Positions 1-9,605 of a stretch of 64,000 nt of DNA are shown piece by piece. The translations under genes were made by a program, and so were the position numbers. Source of the stretch: Pontibacillus chungwhensis BH030062 (GTDB lineage Bacteria; Bacillota; Bacilli; Bacillales; BH030062); contig NZ_AVBG01000003.1 of NCBI RefSeq assembly GCF_000770675.1, positions 62,001 through 126,000 of the forward strand. The letters are read 5' to 3'. Each line of letters opens with the position of its first letter. Position 1 is the first letter of the stretch. The notes beneath the pieces are model-generated. The model was not told the DNA's origin. It was given only the letters and a program-made list of their open reading frames with translations, and did not search any database.

Positions 1-949
1 CTTTCGTGCTTCCTGCAAGGCCAATTTGGACAGGATAGTGTTTGCCGATTTTACTTGGGTCGATATCTATCTGTATGGCCTTTGTATCTTTAGGCAGAAA
101 ATCACGATAAGGGAATGATGTACCAATCATTAGAAGCAAGTCTGCATCTTTCATTGCATTATAAGCTGGTTGTGTTCCAATTTGACCATGTTGCCCCATG
201 CAAAGGGGATGGTTGTCTGGAATTATCCCTTTGGCTAATAACGATAAAATGACAGGGGAATGAATCGTCTCTGCAAATTTCACTAATTCCTCTTGTGCAT
301 GAGCGGCACCTTTACCCGCTAAGATAACAGGCTTCTCTGCAGCAGCAATTGCCTCTTTTGCTTCAATCAGGGATTTCTCAGACGGAAAGACTTCTGTTTT
401 TGCATAGACAGATGACGTTAATTTCTCTTCATACTTTTGCTTTACAGCTGATAGATCATCTGGAATGACAAGAACGGATACACCGTTGTTTACATATGCT
501 TCCCTTAACGCTTGATTGACTAAGTCTGGGAGCTGTTGTGCGCTTTGCACCCGTTTATTAAATACAGCAACACCATCAAACATACGTTCTAAATTCTCTT
601 CTTGGAAAGCCCCTGTCCCTACTTCTTCACTTGGAACCTGACCAACAAGAGCGAGTACTGGAGCACTGTCAGCTTTTGCATCATAAAGGCCATTTACTAG
701 GTGAGTAGCCCCTGGACCACCAATTGATAAGCAAACGCCAACTTTCCCTGTTAACTTGGCATAGGATGAAGCCGCAAGTGCCCCGACTTCTTCATGTCGA
801 ACTTGAATAAATTGTAGTTCATCTTGACGACTGCGGAAATCATCCATAAGTTCATTTATGGAATCTCCAGGCATCCCATAAATATGGTCAATCCCCCAGT
901 CATCTATAAGTAAGTTGGTTATAATTTCTCCAGTTCTTTTTTCGAACAT
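1..949 (-). CDS. Pyruvate oxidase-like TPP enzyme (3' end outside window)
   Basis: Thiamine-diphosphate enzyme of the pyruvate oxidase/acetolactate synthase family, most like B. subtilis YdaP; it would convert pyruvate to acetate or acetyl phosphate using FAD and a quinone or oxygen. About 316 residues are visible: the N-terminal TPP-Pyr domain with the glycine-rich YGMPGDS segment (residues 24-30) and the RHEE motif carrying the activating glutamate (about 53), then the central domain. The C-terminal TPP-binding domain lies beyond base 1, so the choice between pyruvate oxidase and a related carboligase is not final. The ATG start has an AAAGGA ribosome site. Confidence 0.8.
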   Translation of the reverse strand, partial: MFEKRTGEIITNLLIDDWGIDHIYGMPGDSINELMDDFRSRQDELQFIQVRHEEVGALAASSYAKLTGKVGVCLSIGGPGATHLVNGLYDAKADSAPVLALVGQVPSEEVGTGAFQEENLERMFDGVAVFNKRVQSAQQLPDLVNQALREAYVNNGVSVLVIPDDLSAVKQKYEEKLTSSVYAKTEVFPSEKSLIEAKEAIAAAEKPVILAGKGAAHAQEELVKFAETIHSPVILSLLAKGIIPDNHPLCMGQHGQIGTQPAYNAMKDADLLLMIGTSFPYRDFLPKDTKAIQIDIDPSKIGKHYPVQIGLAGSTK

Positions 950-1023
950 AGCGATTCATCCTTTCTAAGTACAATACTTTAATGCTATGCCCGTTCTGAG
1001 GCAGAAAAAAACTTTTTTATGAT

Positions 1024-1060
1024 AGAAAAAAGACAGCACTCTAAATGAGAGCGCTGTCTT
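1024..1060 (-). terminator. Rho-independent terminator after ktrC
   Basis: Stem AGACAGC-CTCT with its complement around an AAATG loop and a T-run on the minus strand, just past the ktrC stop. It isolates ktrC from the pyruvate oxidase gene. Confidence 0.85.
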
Positions 1061-1070
1061 CTAAACATTT

Positions 1071-1742
1071 TTATTCATCATCTTCTACTACTAAGTTCTT
1101 CTCAAAACGAGAAATATCTTTATCTTCCCCAATAATAATGAGTACATCTTCTTCTAAAATTACTTCTGATGCTAGTGGAGAAACATTGATTTCTTTATTT
1201 CTCTTTATGCCGACTACGTTACAACCGTAACGAGCACGAATGTCCAAGTCTACTAACGTTTTTCCAATCATTTTCTTTCCGGCCTTAACTTCTACAACTG
1301 AATGATCATCTGATAATTCTAAGTAATCTAGAACGTTATTTGAAATGATATTATGTGCAATTCGTTTACCCATATCTCGTTCCGGGTGAACCACTTGGTC
1401 AGCACCGATCTTATTTAACACTTTTTCGTGATAATCATTTTGGGCTTTAACAGTAATCTTCTTAATACCTAATTCCTTTAACATTAGTGTAGTAAGGATA
1501 CTAGCTTGCTGATTATCACCTATGGCTACGATTACGTGGTCAATATTTCGTATTCCTAATTCTTTTAGAACGTTTTCATCTGTAGAGTCCGCAATGACAG
1601 CATGGGAGGCGATATCTTTATATTCATTCACCTTATCTTCATCAAGGTCTATAGCCAAAACTTCCATTCCTTCGCGGCTTAATTCCTTACATATACTACC
1701 GCCAAATCGGCCAAGACCGATAACTGCATATTCTTTCTTCAT
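1071..1742 (-). CDS. ktrC: Ktr potassium uptake gating subunit (KtrC/KtrA type)
   Basis: Cytoplasmic regulatory ring subunit of a Ktr potassium channel; it binds nucleotides (ATP/ADP or NAD) and, in relatives, c-di-AMP, to gate the membrane subunit. At 223 residues it has the usual length. Residues 1-135 form the RCK_N Rossmann domain, with the GLGRFG dinucleotide loop near residue 9 and an acidic residue ending strand 2; residues about 140-220 form the RCK_C domain. It is monocistronic. No membrane subunit adjoins it, as with B. subtilis ktrC; a candidate partner lies at 49134-50498. KtrA and KtrC cannot be told apart securely by eye. Confidence 0.9.
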   Translation of the reverse strand: MKKEYAVIGLGRFGGSICKELSREGMEVLAIDLDEDKVNEYKDIASHAVIADSTDENVLKELGIRNIDHVIVAIGDNQQASILTTLMLKELGIKKITVKAQNDYHEKVLNKIGADQVVHPERDMGKRIAHNIISNNVLDYLELSDDHSVVEVKAGKKMIGKTLVDLDIRARYGCNVVGIKRNKEINVSPLASEVILEEDVLIIIGEDKDISRFEKNLVVEDDE

Positions 1743-1861
1743 GCCTGTTCCCCCATTCTTTCACATTTACCTTACATCATATTATCATAGATCTCTTTGA
1801 TATGGAAAGTTCATCTCGGATAAAACAACCACAGCTCACAAAAGTGAAGTCAGCCCATAGA

Positions 1862-1892
1862 TAAAGAGACGTTCTTATTAAGAACGCCTCTC
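1862..1892 (-). terminator. Terminator after cydAB
   Basis: GAG-CGTTCTT stem with complementary arm followed by a T-rich stretch on the minus strand, six bases past the cydB stop. Confidence 0.8.
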
Positions 1893-1898
1893 ATTAAA

Positions 1899-2912
1899 TT
1901 ACTTTTTCCCTTTTACATATTCTGCATCAAATAAAAACATGCGCATTAAAAGAATAAGAGAAGGGATGAGAAGAAGCAACCCTGCAATAAATACAATTAC
2001 AAGCGCAAGCCCCATTGCTTCATTCGTAACAGAACTCTCTATCGTAATAAACGGTTCTAACAGATATGGTAAGTGCCCAGCTCCGTATCCAAAGAAAGCA
2101 AAGAAAAACTGGAACATAACAAATATAAAGGCTAGACCATAACGTTTTTGTTGATAAACAAGAAGTAAAGCACCTAAAAAGAATGCCACACTAAGACCAA
2201 ACATCCACCATAAATCAAGCATATTCTCAAAATGACGAGCGTTATGCTGACTCATAGCTATAAATGTAGTCAAACTAGCGATAATAGTCGGGGATCCCCA
2301 GAAAAGCGTATATTTCCTCATTAATTCAAGAGCTGGCTGATCATTAGCTTTTGATGCATAGTAAGTTAAGAAGGCTGCACTAATAAACAAGACGGATACA
2401 ATGGCAAGGAATACCACGCTCCATGAATAGGGACTCGTTAACAGCTCACCTGTTAGTAGGCGCACTCCATCTTCGGTTTCTTCGATAAAGCCTCCTTCTG
2501 ATATGGTCATGGCTGTGCTTAATGAAGCTGGAATTAGTAAACCTGTTGCTCCATATAAAAACATAAAGAAATTACTTTTCTTAGACCCATAGTTTTCAAA
2601 TGCGTAAAATGAACCCCGGATTGCAATTAAAACAATAGCAATACTTCCTGGTATGAGTAAAGACTGTCCAAAGTAATAGGCGGAATCCGGAAAAAAGCCT
2701 ACAAGACCAACGAAAAAGAAAACAAAAAACACGTTTGTTACTTCCCATACCGGCGAAAGATACCTGCTGATTAACTGATTAATAATATGATCTTGCTTTG
2801 TCGTTTTGGCGTAGTAAGCAAAGAAGCCTGCGCCAAAGTCAACAGATGCTACGATTAAATAGCCGTATAAAAAAATCCACAGCACCGTAATCCCTATCAT
2901 TTCATAACTCAT
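1899..2912 (-). CDS. cydB: Cytochrome bd oxidase subunit II
   Basis: Membrane subunit of cytochrome bd quinol oxidase, which reduces oxygen to water with quinol electrons and has high oxygen affinity. The 337-residue protein has about eight or nine hydrophobic helices and the conserved N-terminal WIFLYGYLIVASVDFGAG region typical of CydB. Its ATG overlaps the cydA stop by four bases (ATGA), so the two are translationally coupled. Unlike B. subtilis cydABCD, no cydCD follows; a terminator ends the operon here. Confidence 0.95.
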   Translation of the reverse strand: MSYEMIGITVLWIFLYGYLIVASVDFGAGFFAYYAKTTKQDHIINQLISRYLSPVWEVTNVFFVFFFVGLVGFFPDSAYYFGQSLLIPGSIAIVLIAIRGSFYAFENYGSKKSNFFMFLYGATGLLIPASLSTAMTISEGGFIEETEDGVRLLTGELLTSPYSWSVVFLAIVSVLFISAAFLTYYASKANDQPALELMRKYTLFWGSPTIIASLTTFIAMSQHNARHFENMLDLWWMFGLSVAFFLGALLLVYQQKRYGLAFIFVMFQFFFAFFGYGAGHLPYLLEPFITIESSVTNEAMGLALVIVFIAGLLLLIPSLILLMRMFLFDAEYVKGKK

Positions 2913-4261
2913 TTTTGACCTCCTCGCTTCGCTACATCTGGATACCTTTTCTCTAACTCTAGCTCTGCGGGATTATTCTTAAACATCTTACGTAAGACAG
3001 ATATAGCTCCTCCTCCAAGTACAATGTACAAGCCAAGAAATAGTATGAACATCCAGCCTACGTGAGGAGAAGTAGTCGCTCCTTCTGCCACCTTCATAAA
3101 CCCTCTCAATATCCAAGGTTGGCGGCCTACTTCCGCAAAGATCCAACCAAACTCAATAGCAAGCATTGCACCAGGTCCATTAATGACAATAAGCCATAGA
3201 AGCCATTTATTATTCTCATTCCACTTCTTAAGTTTTGAGAACAGCAAGTACAAGAAGGAAACGCCTAAAGCGTACATTCCAAGCATCACCATAAGGTCAA
3301 ACATGTAATGAATCCATAGTGGAGGTGTTTCATCTTCTGGAAATTCATTTAAACCCGTTACTTCACTGTCAAATGATCCATGAGCAAGGAAGCTTAATGC
3401 ATTAGGAAGACGAAGTGCATTTTCCACTTCATTATCTTCATTCAACGTTCCAAATAAGATTAAATCCGCATTCTTCTCTGTCTCAAAGTGCCATTCCGCT
3501 GCTGCTAATTTCTCTGGCTGTTCATTAGCTAGGAATTTAGCTGAGAGGTCTCCGGCAATAGCTGTAGTAATAGCAAAAATAAACGTAGCTATCATCGTAA
3601 GTTTCAAGGCCTTCTTATGATAGTCAGAAGCATTCTTTTTCAAGATCGCAAAAGCTGCTATAGCTGCTAGTATTGCAGCAGATGTTAAGTAGCTTGAAGA
3701 TACGACGTGAAACACTTTCGTTGGTGTTGCGGGATTAAACATAGCTGCTAAAGGGTCGACATTCGTAAGCGTTCGACCTTCAAGGTCAAATCCTTGTGGT
3801 GTATTCATAAACGCATTCACAGTGGTAATAAAGAAAGCAGACATTGTAGCACCTATTACAACTGGTATGGAGAGTAACCAGTGGTAAATTGGATTTTTGA
3901 AACGGTCCCATGTATACAAGTAGATTCCTAAAAATATAGCTTCAAAGAAAAATGCAAATGTCTCCATAAATAAAGGAAGTGCTATGACATTTCCGGCAAA
4001 CTGCATAAATTTAGGCCATAACAAAGAAAGCTGTAGCCCTATGGCAGTACCAGTTACAACACCTACCGCAACAGTAATGGTGAAACCACGCGTCCACCTT
4101 CTTGCAAGCAATGTGTAATTAGCATCCTTCTTCTTAATACCTATAAATTCAGCTATTGAGATCATGACTGGGATCCCAACACCTACTGTTGCAAATATAA
4201 TATGGAAAACCAGTGTTAAACTCGTTAACATCCGGCTCATCATGGCACTATCTAATTCCAT
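2909..4261 (-). CDS. cydA: Cytochrome bd oxidase subunit I
   Basis: Heme-bearing subunit of cytochrome bd oxidase. The 450-residue protein shows the N-terminal heme-ligand region with a His at about residue 19, the GRQPW motif at about 385-390, and a short Q-loop as in Bacillus-type CydA. It lies in the cytoplasmic membrane and forms the oxidase with CydB. The start has a GGGGAGGT site. The Rex operator at 4385-4402, about 125 bases upstream, suggests repression when the NADH/NAD ratio is low and induction on oxygen limitation. Confidence 0.97.
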   Translation of the reverse strand: MELDSAMMSRMLTSLTLVFHIIFATVGVGIPVMISIAEFIGIKKKDANYTLLARRWTRGFTITVAVGVVTGTAIGLQLSLLWPKFMQFAGNVIALPLFMETFAFFFEAIFLGIYLYTWDRFKNPIYHWLLSIPVVIGATMSAFFITTVNAFMNTPQGFDLEGRTLTNVDPLAAMFNPATPTKVFHVVSSSYLTSAAILAAIAAFAILKKNASDYHKKALKLTMIATFIFAITTAIAGDLSAKFLANEQPEKLAAAEWHFETEKNADLILFGTLNEDNEVENALRLPNALSFLAHGSFDSEVTGLNEFPEDETPPLWIHYMFDLMVMLGMYALGVSFLYLLFSKLKKWNENNKWLLWLIVINGPGAMLAIEFGWIFAEVGRQPWILRGFMKVAEGATTSPHVGWMFILFLGLYIVLGGGAISVLRKMFKNNPAELELEKRYPDVAKRGGQK

Positions 4262-4384
4262 TGAGTATGACCTCCCCTATATAAGTAAAGTTCATTATTA
4301 TTTTATTATTTCATTACTCTATTTCCATCGTAATAATAGTATAAACCCTCTAACTAGCCCGTTGGGAATGAACGAATGACAGTT

Positions 4385-4402
4385 TTGTGACACATTTCAC
4401 AA
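4385..4402. promoter_or_regulatory. Rex operator upstream of cydAB
   Basis: The 18-bp palindrome TTGTGACACATTTCACAA matches the Gram-positive Rex consensus TTGTGAA-N4-TTCACAA with one mismatch. Rex control of cyd operons is known in B. subtilis and relatives. It lies on the promoter side of cydA; the -10 and -35 elements were not resolved. Confidence 0.88.
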
Positions 4403-4649
4403 ACTCATTTAAATAAAAAAAGCTTCTCTTTCATGTTTACTGTCAATCAAGTGATTAGCAATCCCCTTCCTTCTAACTTCATTTTCAGATATTATAACGA
4501 TCTACCATTATTCTTTTCAAAAAATATGCCCACTCTCCAATTAGGGGAGGTTCGAAAGACCAGAACTTATTAAAGTAAAAGGTCTCGTTTACAACAAACG
4601 GTGTCCTAGCTCTGTCCTAGTTTAGAAATTAAACCTAATTACACAAGAA
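4403..4649. other. Intergenic, no feature recognised
   Basis: AT-rich sequence between the Rex site and the ABC exporter terminator. I see no ORF with a ribosome site, no strong hairpin and no repeat here. Confidence 0.5.
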
Positions 4650-4687
4650 TAAACCTCTAACTTTTTATAAAGTTAGAGGTTTTTTTA
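4650..4687. terminator. Terminator after the ABC exporter operon
   Basis: Perfect 13-bp stem AACCTCTAACTTT and complement with a TTAT loop. A T-run follows on both strands (longer on plus), so it may work in both directions. It separates the exporter operon from cydAB. Confidence 0.85.
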
Positions 4688-4691
4688 GAGA

Positions 4692-6521
4692 TTACATCGC
4701 ATCAAGCATTTGGAATTGAGTCTTTACTAAATCAAAGTACTCTCCTTTTTGCTCCATCAACTCACTATGATTCCCTTGTTCTAAAATCCTGCCGTGTTCA
4801 AGCACTATGATATTATCGGCGTCACGGATCGTAGACAAGCGGTGAGCGATAATTATTGCTGTTCTACCTTTTAATAAACGGTTTAACGCTTCTTGAATTT
4901 TCACTTCTGTTTCTGTATCTATTGATGAGGTTGCTTCATCTAATATTAATATTTTTGGATCAGCCAGCAATGCCCTGGCGAAGGATAATAGTTGACGTTC
5001 CCCAGCAGAGAGTATATTTCCCCTTTCCTCTACCTCCGTCTCATAACCATTTGCAAGCCGTTGAATAAAGCCATCAGCCCCGACTACTTTAGCAGATTCC
5101 ATAACTTCTTCATCTGTAGCATCCGGACGTCCAAATCGAATATTCTCCATAATCGTTCCTGAGAATATGAATGTATCTTGTAGAACTACACTAATTTGTT
5201 GCCTGACGCTATTTAACTTGACATCTCTCAAATCTTGCCCGTCTATTTTAACAGACCCGTTCGTAGGGTCATAAAAACGACTAATAAGATTGGCAATTGT
5301 TGATTTACCGCTACCAGTATGACCAACAAGAGCTACTGTCTGACCTTGCTTAATTTCTAAAGAGATGTCATGTAAAGCAACGCGATCTTCGTCATAAGAG
5401 AAACGGACATGATCAAAATCAATGTGCCCTCTCATGTCTTTCAATTCAATCGCATCTTTTCGCTCTTCAACATTAGGCTCTTCATCTAAAAATTCAAATA
5501 TACGCTCTGAAGCAGCCATCGCCATTAGAAGCTGGTTATACATTTGACCAAGTCTTGAGATTGGTTCCCAGAACATACCCAAGAAGGTCGAGAACGTAAC
5601 AAAAGTACCTACTGTTATTTGCCCATTAATGATGAGGAACGCACCATACGAAATAAGGATAACCGTTCCGACTGCGTTACTCATTTCTACAAACGGGCGG
5701 AACATCGCACTTTTCTTAGTTGCATTACGCCAAGATTCAAAGTTGTCACTATTGACCCCGTCAAAATACTCAGTATTCTCTTTCTCCTGTGAAAATGACT
5801 GAGTTATCCGAATCCCTTGTATACTTTCATTTAAATGAGAATTTAAACGAGACTGCTGTATGCGAACATCTTGCCAAGACCTACGAATATTTCGTCTAAG
5901 TTTGGTTGAAATAAAGAACATAATCGGCAAGATAACCATAATCGCTAGCGCAAGCTTAGGACTCAATACTAGCAGGATAACAACAATACCAATTAAAGTT
6001 ACGACGTCCATTAACAAATTGATAATTCCGTTGGTGAACAGTTCTTGAAGTGAGTTAATATCGTTCATAATTCGAACGAGAATCGATCCCGCTGATCGGT
6101 TATCAAAAAACTTATGACTCAATCGTTGAACGTGGGAGAACAAATGTTTACGTAAGTCGTATATGACATTCTGCCCTAAAATATTTACCCACCTTATACG
6201 TAACGTGTTCCCCACATAGCTCAGCACGTATAAAATGGAGATTCCTACAACAAGTTGAACTAAAAGATTAGGATCTTCCCCTTTTATAGCCATATCAATC
6301 GCAACTTTACCAATTAACACTGGAACTATAAGCCTTACGATGGTGGAAATGAGCATCGCTATGATAGCAGCTGGTAACAGCCGTTTAGAATAAGGCTTTA
6401 CATATTGAAGCATACGAGCCATTTGCTTCCAGTTAAACTGCTTTTCGATTGCTTGGTCTTGTGTATATTTGAACCGTTGTAAATGAGGACTCTTGTATTC
6501 TTGCTTTGGTGCTTTCGCCAT
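4692..6521 (-). CDS. ABC exporter half-transporter, catalytic partner
   Basis: Fused membrane/ATPase half of a heterodimeric type IV ABC exporter (YfiBC/BmrCD-like), likely exporting lipophilic compounds. About residues 35-330 form six transmembrane helices; the C-terminal ATPase has Walker A GHTGSGKST, a Q-loop, signature LSAGERQ, and Walker B ILILDEATS with the catalytic glutamate. Its signature is LSAGE rather than LSGGQ, as in BmrD-type subunits. It is the second gene of a two-gene operon, 12 bases after its partner, with a GGGGGGAG ribosome site. The exact ortholog and substrate are not known. Confidence 0.9.
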   Translation of the reverse strand: MAKAPKQEYKSPHLQRFKYTQDQAIEKQFNWKQMARMLQYVKPYSKRLLPAAIIAMLISTIVRLIVPVLIGKVAIDMAIKGEDPNLLVQLVVGISILYVLSYVGNTLRIRWVNILGQNVIYDLRKHLFSHVQRLSHKFFDNRSAGSILVRIMNDINSLQELFTNGIINLLMDVVTLIGIVVILLVLSPKLALAIMVILPIMFFISTKLRRNIRRSWQDVRIQQSRLNSHLNESIQGIRITQSFSQEKENTEYFDGVNSDNFESWRNATKKSAMFRPFVEMSNAVGTVILISYGAFLIINGQITVGTFVTFSTFLGMFWEPISRLGQMYNQLLMAMAASERIFEFLDEEPNVEERKDAIELKDMRGHIDFDHVRFSYDEDRVALHDISLEIKQGQTVALVGHTGSGKSTIANLISRFYDPTNGSVKIDGQDLRDVKLNSVRQQISVVLQDTFIFSGTIMENIRFGRPDATDEEVMESAKVVGADGFIQRLANGYETEVEERGNILSAGERQLLSFARALLADPKILILDEATSSIDTETEVKIQEALNRLLKGRTAIIIAHRLSTIRDADNIIVLEHGRILEQGNHSELMEQKGEYFDLVKTQFQMLDAM

Positions 6522-6533
6522 CTTTCTCCCCCC

Positions 6534-8291
6534 TTAGACTTGACTTGAAGCTTGCAATATAGCTTCTTTATCTTGATATTGTATATCATAGATACGCTGG
6601 TACGGACCTCCGTTGCCTAATAACTCATCATGAACACCACGCTCTACGATTCGACCATCTTCTAAAACTAAAATTTCATCCGCGTGTTTTAAAGATGATA
6701 TACGGTGAGCAATGATAAATGTTGTACGACCTTCCATTACCTCTTTTAATGCTTTTTGAATTTGCAGTTCTGTTTCCATATCAACTGCCGATGTTGCATC
6801 ATCCAGCACAAGAATACTCGGATCAATTAAGATCGCACGAGCAATGGCAACGCGCTGCTTTTGACCACCGGATAGCCCCATACCTCGTTCTCCTAATAAA
6901 GTATCGTAACCATTCGGCATTTCGAGAATAAAGTCATGTGCCTGTGCTCTTTTAGCTGCATCAATAATGTCTTCCATTGAAGCTTCTGGATTTCCATACG
7001 CAATATTCTCTTTAATCGTTGTAGAGAATAAGAAAGATTCTTGTAGAACAAATCCGATATTACTCCTTAATTCTTTCAGACCATAATTTTGAACAGGCTT
7101 CCCGTCCACTAAAACTTGACCTTGTTCAGGCTCATAAAAACGAGTGATTAGCTGAGTAATACTTGTTTTTCCAGACCCAGTAGCTCCGATCAAGCCAATG
7201 GTTTTCCCAGGTGGAGCGTCAAAGCTTATATCTTTCAATGCTGAATCATCATCTTCCTCATAAGAAAGCGTAACGTCCTTAAACGTCACATGGCCATTCA
7301 ATCGTTTTTGACGAATGGCTTCCGGGATCTCTTGAATGTCTTCTGTTGCTTCAAGAATCTCTAATAATCGTTCTCCTGAAGCTTTTGATTGAGAAAACAA
7401 ATTAATTACGAATCCAAAGTTCATAAGTGGCCCTAGAATGTACCAGATTAGGTTAAAGAAAGCCACCAGCACTCCAATTGTTACCTCACCTTGAATATAC
7501 AAATAGCCACCGAAACCTAATAACGCTACAACGCTAATATTCCCTATAAACTCCATAAGCGGGAAATACTTAGCCCAAATATTTGAGGTAGAAAGATAAT
7601 TCTGACGATAGTCATCGTTTTTATCTGTGAATCGTCCTACTTCAAAATCTTCTCGTGACAATGATTTCACCGTATTCATTCCACTAATATTCTCTTGAAC
7701 ACGTGTATTCAACCGACCAAACGCTTTACGAATCCCTCTAAAGGCGGGGTGTACTCTTTTATCAAAACGGTAGACTACTACTGCCAAGAATGGCATAGAG
7801 GCCATCGTTACTAATGCAAGGGGGATAGAATAATAGAACATTACGCTTAAACTTATGACTATTAAGGAAACAATCCTAATAAATTCTGCAAACCCAAAAG
7901 ATAAAAAGAAACGGAACGCTTCTACATCAGCTGTCAGACGAGACATCAAATCTCCCGTACGAGCATTATCATAATAACGAAATGGTAAGCGCTGAAGCTT
8001 TTTATAAAGACCATCTCGAAGGGTATAAACTGATTTTATTCCAAATAAATCCCCTAAGTATTGTTGAATGTAAGTCGCTACTCCTTTTAGAATCATAAGA
8101 CCAAAGAATATAGCTGCTAAATATGGTATAAGATTATAACGTCCTGGATCTACGACATCATCAATCGTGTACTTCAATACAATGGGATAGACCACCGTTA
8201 CCCCTGTTACAATAAGCAGAAAAAATAAGGATATAAAGAAATACCGTTTGAATGGTAAGTAATACATTTTTAGCTTTTTAAATGTATCCAA
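6534..8291 (-). CDS. ABC exporter half-transporter, degenerate ATP site
   Basis: First gene of the exporter pair. The start is TTG at 8291, preceded by AAGGAGGGG at good spacing; the upstream in-frame ATG at 8363 has no ribosome site. Residues about 10-310 form the membrane domain; the ATPase has Walker A GATGSGKTS, signature LSGGQKQR, and Walker B ending LVLDDATS, where aspartate replaces the catalytic glutamate. With the intact partner downstream this gives the asymmetric catalytic sites known from heterodimeric exporters such as BmrCD and TM287/288. It is unlikely to be CydC or CydD, since the membrane domain resembles the multidrug type. Confidence 0.9.
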   Translation of the reverse strand: MDTFKKLKMYYLPFKRYFFISLFFLLIVTGVTVVYPIVLKYTIDDVVDPGRYNLIPYLAAIFFGLMILKGVATYIQQYLGDLFGIKSVYTLRDGLYKKLQRLPFRYYDNARTGDLMSRLTADVEAFRFFLSFGFAEFIRIVSLIVISLSVMFYYSIPLALVTMASMPFLAVVVYRFDKRVHPAFRGIRKAFGRLNTRVQENISGMNTVKSLSREDFEVGRFTDKNDDYRQNYLSTSNIWAKYFPLMEFIGNISVVALLGFGGYLYIQGEVTIGVLVAFFNLIWYILGPLMNFGFVINLFSQSKASGERLLEILEATEDIQEIPEAIRQKRLNGHVTFKDVTLSYEEDDDSALKDISFDAPPGKTIGLIGATGSGKTSITQLITRFYEPEQGQVLVDGKPVQNYGLKELRSNIGFVLQESFLFSTTIKENIAYGNPEASMEDIIDAAKRAQAHDFILEMPNGYDTLLGERGMGLSGGQKQRVAIARAILIDPSILVLDDATSAVDMETELQIQKALKEVMEGRTTFIIAHRISSLKHADEILVLEDGRIVERGVHDELLGNGGPYQRIYDIQYQDKEAILQASSQV

Positions 8292-8451
8292 AATGACCCC
8301 TCCTTTTAATGTAAAATTTTTCACGTACATATAAATATATCGAGTTCCGAAATAAATTTCCACCCATTTGACTTATTTTTTTGAAAATTTTTATTTCTAA
8401 CATATTCAAAACTCTACCCTCCCCTTATATTCCATAAAAGGGCAGGGTTGT

Positions 8452-8560
8452 CGAAGACTCGAAAATGAGAGAATATTTCCGCTTGCGTTATTTGAGAGTA
8501 AGCCGGTTCGGGAAATCACTCGCTTTCCCATACTCCCCAACCACTCGACAAGCGTAACGG
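8452..8560. repeat. Dispersed repeat, copy 1 (decayed, inverted)
   Basis: Reverse complement aligns to the right-hand part of the copy at 46623-46850: both share GAAAGCGAGTG, a TTAC-CTC segment, GCAA(A/G)CGGAAA and a TTCTC-CAGTTTT-like end. The left palindromic arm is mostly lost. It lies in the 444-bp gap before the MscS gene. Confidence 0.65.
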
Positions 8561-8735
8561 ACCTATCTTCACATACAGTTTCTCAGCTTCTAGTGTTCAG
8601 CGTAAGGGGGCTTATATGGAACAGCGTTACTGGATGCGTTTAAATGAACCATTTTCTATTTGATGGAATCTACCACCTTGAGGTATGATAGAAAACGTAT
8701 TAAAAATTGTATGTGGTTAGGGAAAGGAGTATACG

Positions 8736-9563
8736 ATGCTTGATTTTTTAGGTAATATTGACTTTGTCAATATCTCAATGATTGCATTAAAAATTGTATT
8801 AGTTTTACTTGTTTACTTAATTATTTCTCCTATTGGGAAGAAACTAATCCAACGCTCTCTTTATAAAGCTGGTAATAATCAAAAGCTTACAGAAGCAAGA
8901 GCTAAGACGTTGGAAAAACTCATGATTAGTATTTATTCGTATGTATTAGGTTTCATCCTAATCGCAACGATTTTTGGCTTATTAGATATTAACCTTGCTC
9001 CGTTAATTGCCGGGGCTGGTATTATTGGGCTGGCTATTGGGTTTGGTGCTCAAGGTCTTGTTAGTGACGTTGTTACTGGTTTCTTCCTATTATTAGAGAA
9101 GCAAGTTGAGGTAGATGAGTATGTAACAGCCGGTGGAATGAATGGTGTTGTTGAAGAGATTGGTCTTCGTACAACGAAGATTAGAAGCTTTGACGGGACA
9201 TTAAATTTTGTGCCGAACCGTCACATCTCTACTGTTAGTAACCATTCACGCGGGAATATGCGCGCGCTTGTTGATATTGGCATTGCCTATGATGAGAACA
9301 TTGATGAAGCTATGCAGGTACTTCAAAATGTATGTGATGAGTTCGCTCAAAATGATGAGCGTTTCAAAGAAGGCCCAAACGTACTAGGTGTTCAAAGCCT
9401 TGGTTCTTCCGATGTTGTCCTTCGCGTTCTTGGACAAACGGAAAACATGCAACAATGGGCTGTTGAGCGTGACTTACGAAAACGGATGAAAGAAGCATTT
9501 GATGAAGCAGGAATTGAAATTCCATTCCCACATCAAGTTTATATCGAGAAAAAAGAAAGCTAA
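8736..9563 (+). CDS. ykuT: Small-conductance mechanosensitive channel (MscS, YkuT-like)
   Basis: Membrane channel that opens under membrane tension and releases solutes on hypo-osmotic shock. At 275 residues it matches YkuT length. Three hydrophobic helices lie in residues 1-110; the third, pore-lining helix is the Gly/Ala-rich LIAGAGIIGLAIGFGAQ stretch, followed by the beta domain (VDEYVTAGGMNGVVEEIGLR) and the conserved VPN segment. RBS AAAGGAG precedes the ATG. In B. subtilis ykuT follows ykuS; here it is on the opposite strand with a CorC-type gene between, a local inversion or insertion. Confidence 0.88.
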   Translation: MLDFLGNIDFVNISMIALKIVLVLLVYLIISPIGKKLIQRSLYKAGNNQKLTEARAKTLEKLMISIYSYVLGFILIATIFGLLDINLAPLIAGAGIIGLAIGFGAQGLVSDVVTGFFLLLEKQVEVDEYVTAGGMNGVVEEIGLRTTKIRSFDGTLNFVPNRHISTVSNHSRGNMRALVDIGIAYDENIDEAMQVLQNVCDEFAQNDERFKEGPNVLGVQSLGSSDVVLRVLGQTENMQQWAVERDLRKRMKEAFDEAGIEIPFPHQVYIEKKES

Positions 9564-9570
9564 TACAAAG

Positions 9571-9605
9571 TGGGAATGAGCAAACAGAGCTCATTCCCTT
9601 TCTAT
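9571..9605 (+). terminator. Terminator after the MscS gene
   Basis: GGGAATGAGC stem and complement followed by TTTCTATTTT on the plus strand. The right arm contains the stop codon of the convergent CorC-type gene. Confidence 0.85.

Noticed and set aside
4692-8291. ABC pair upstream of cydAB read as cydCD
   Set aside because: Their membrane domains and signatures are of the multidrug heterodimer type, and a terminator plus the Rex promoter separates them from cydAB.
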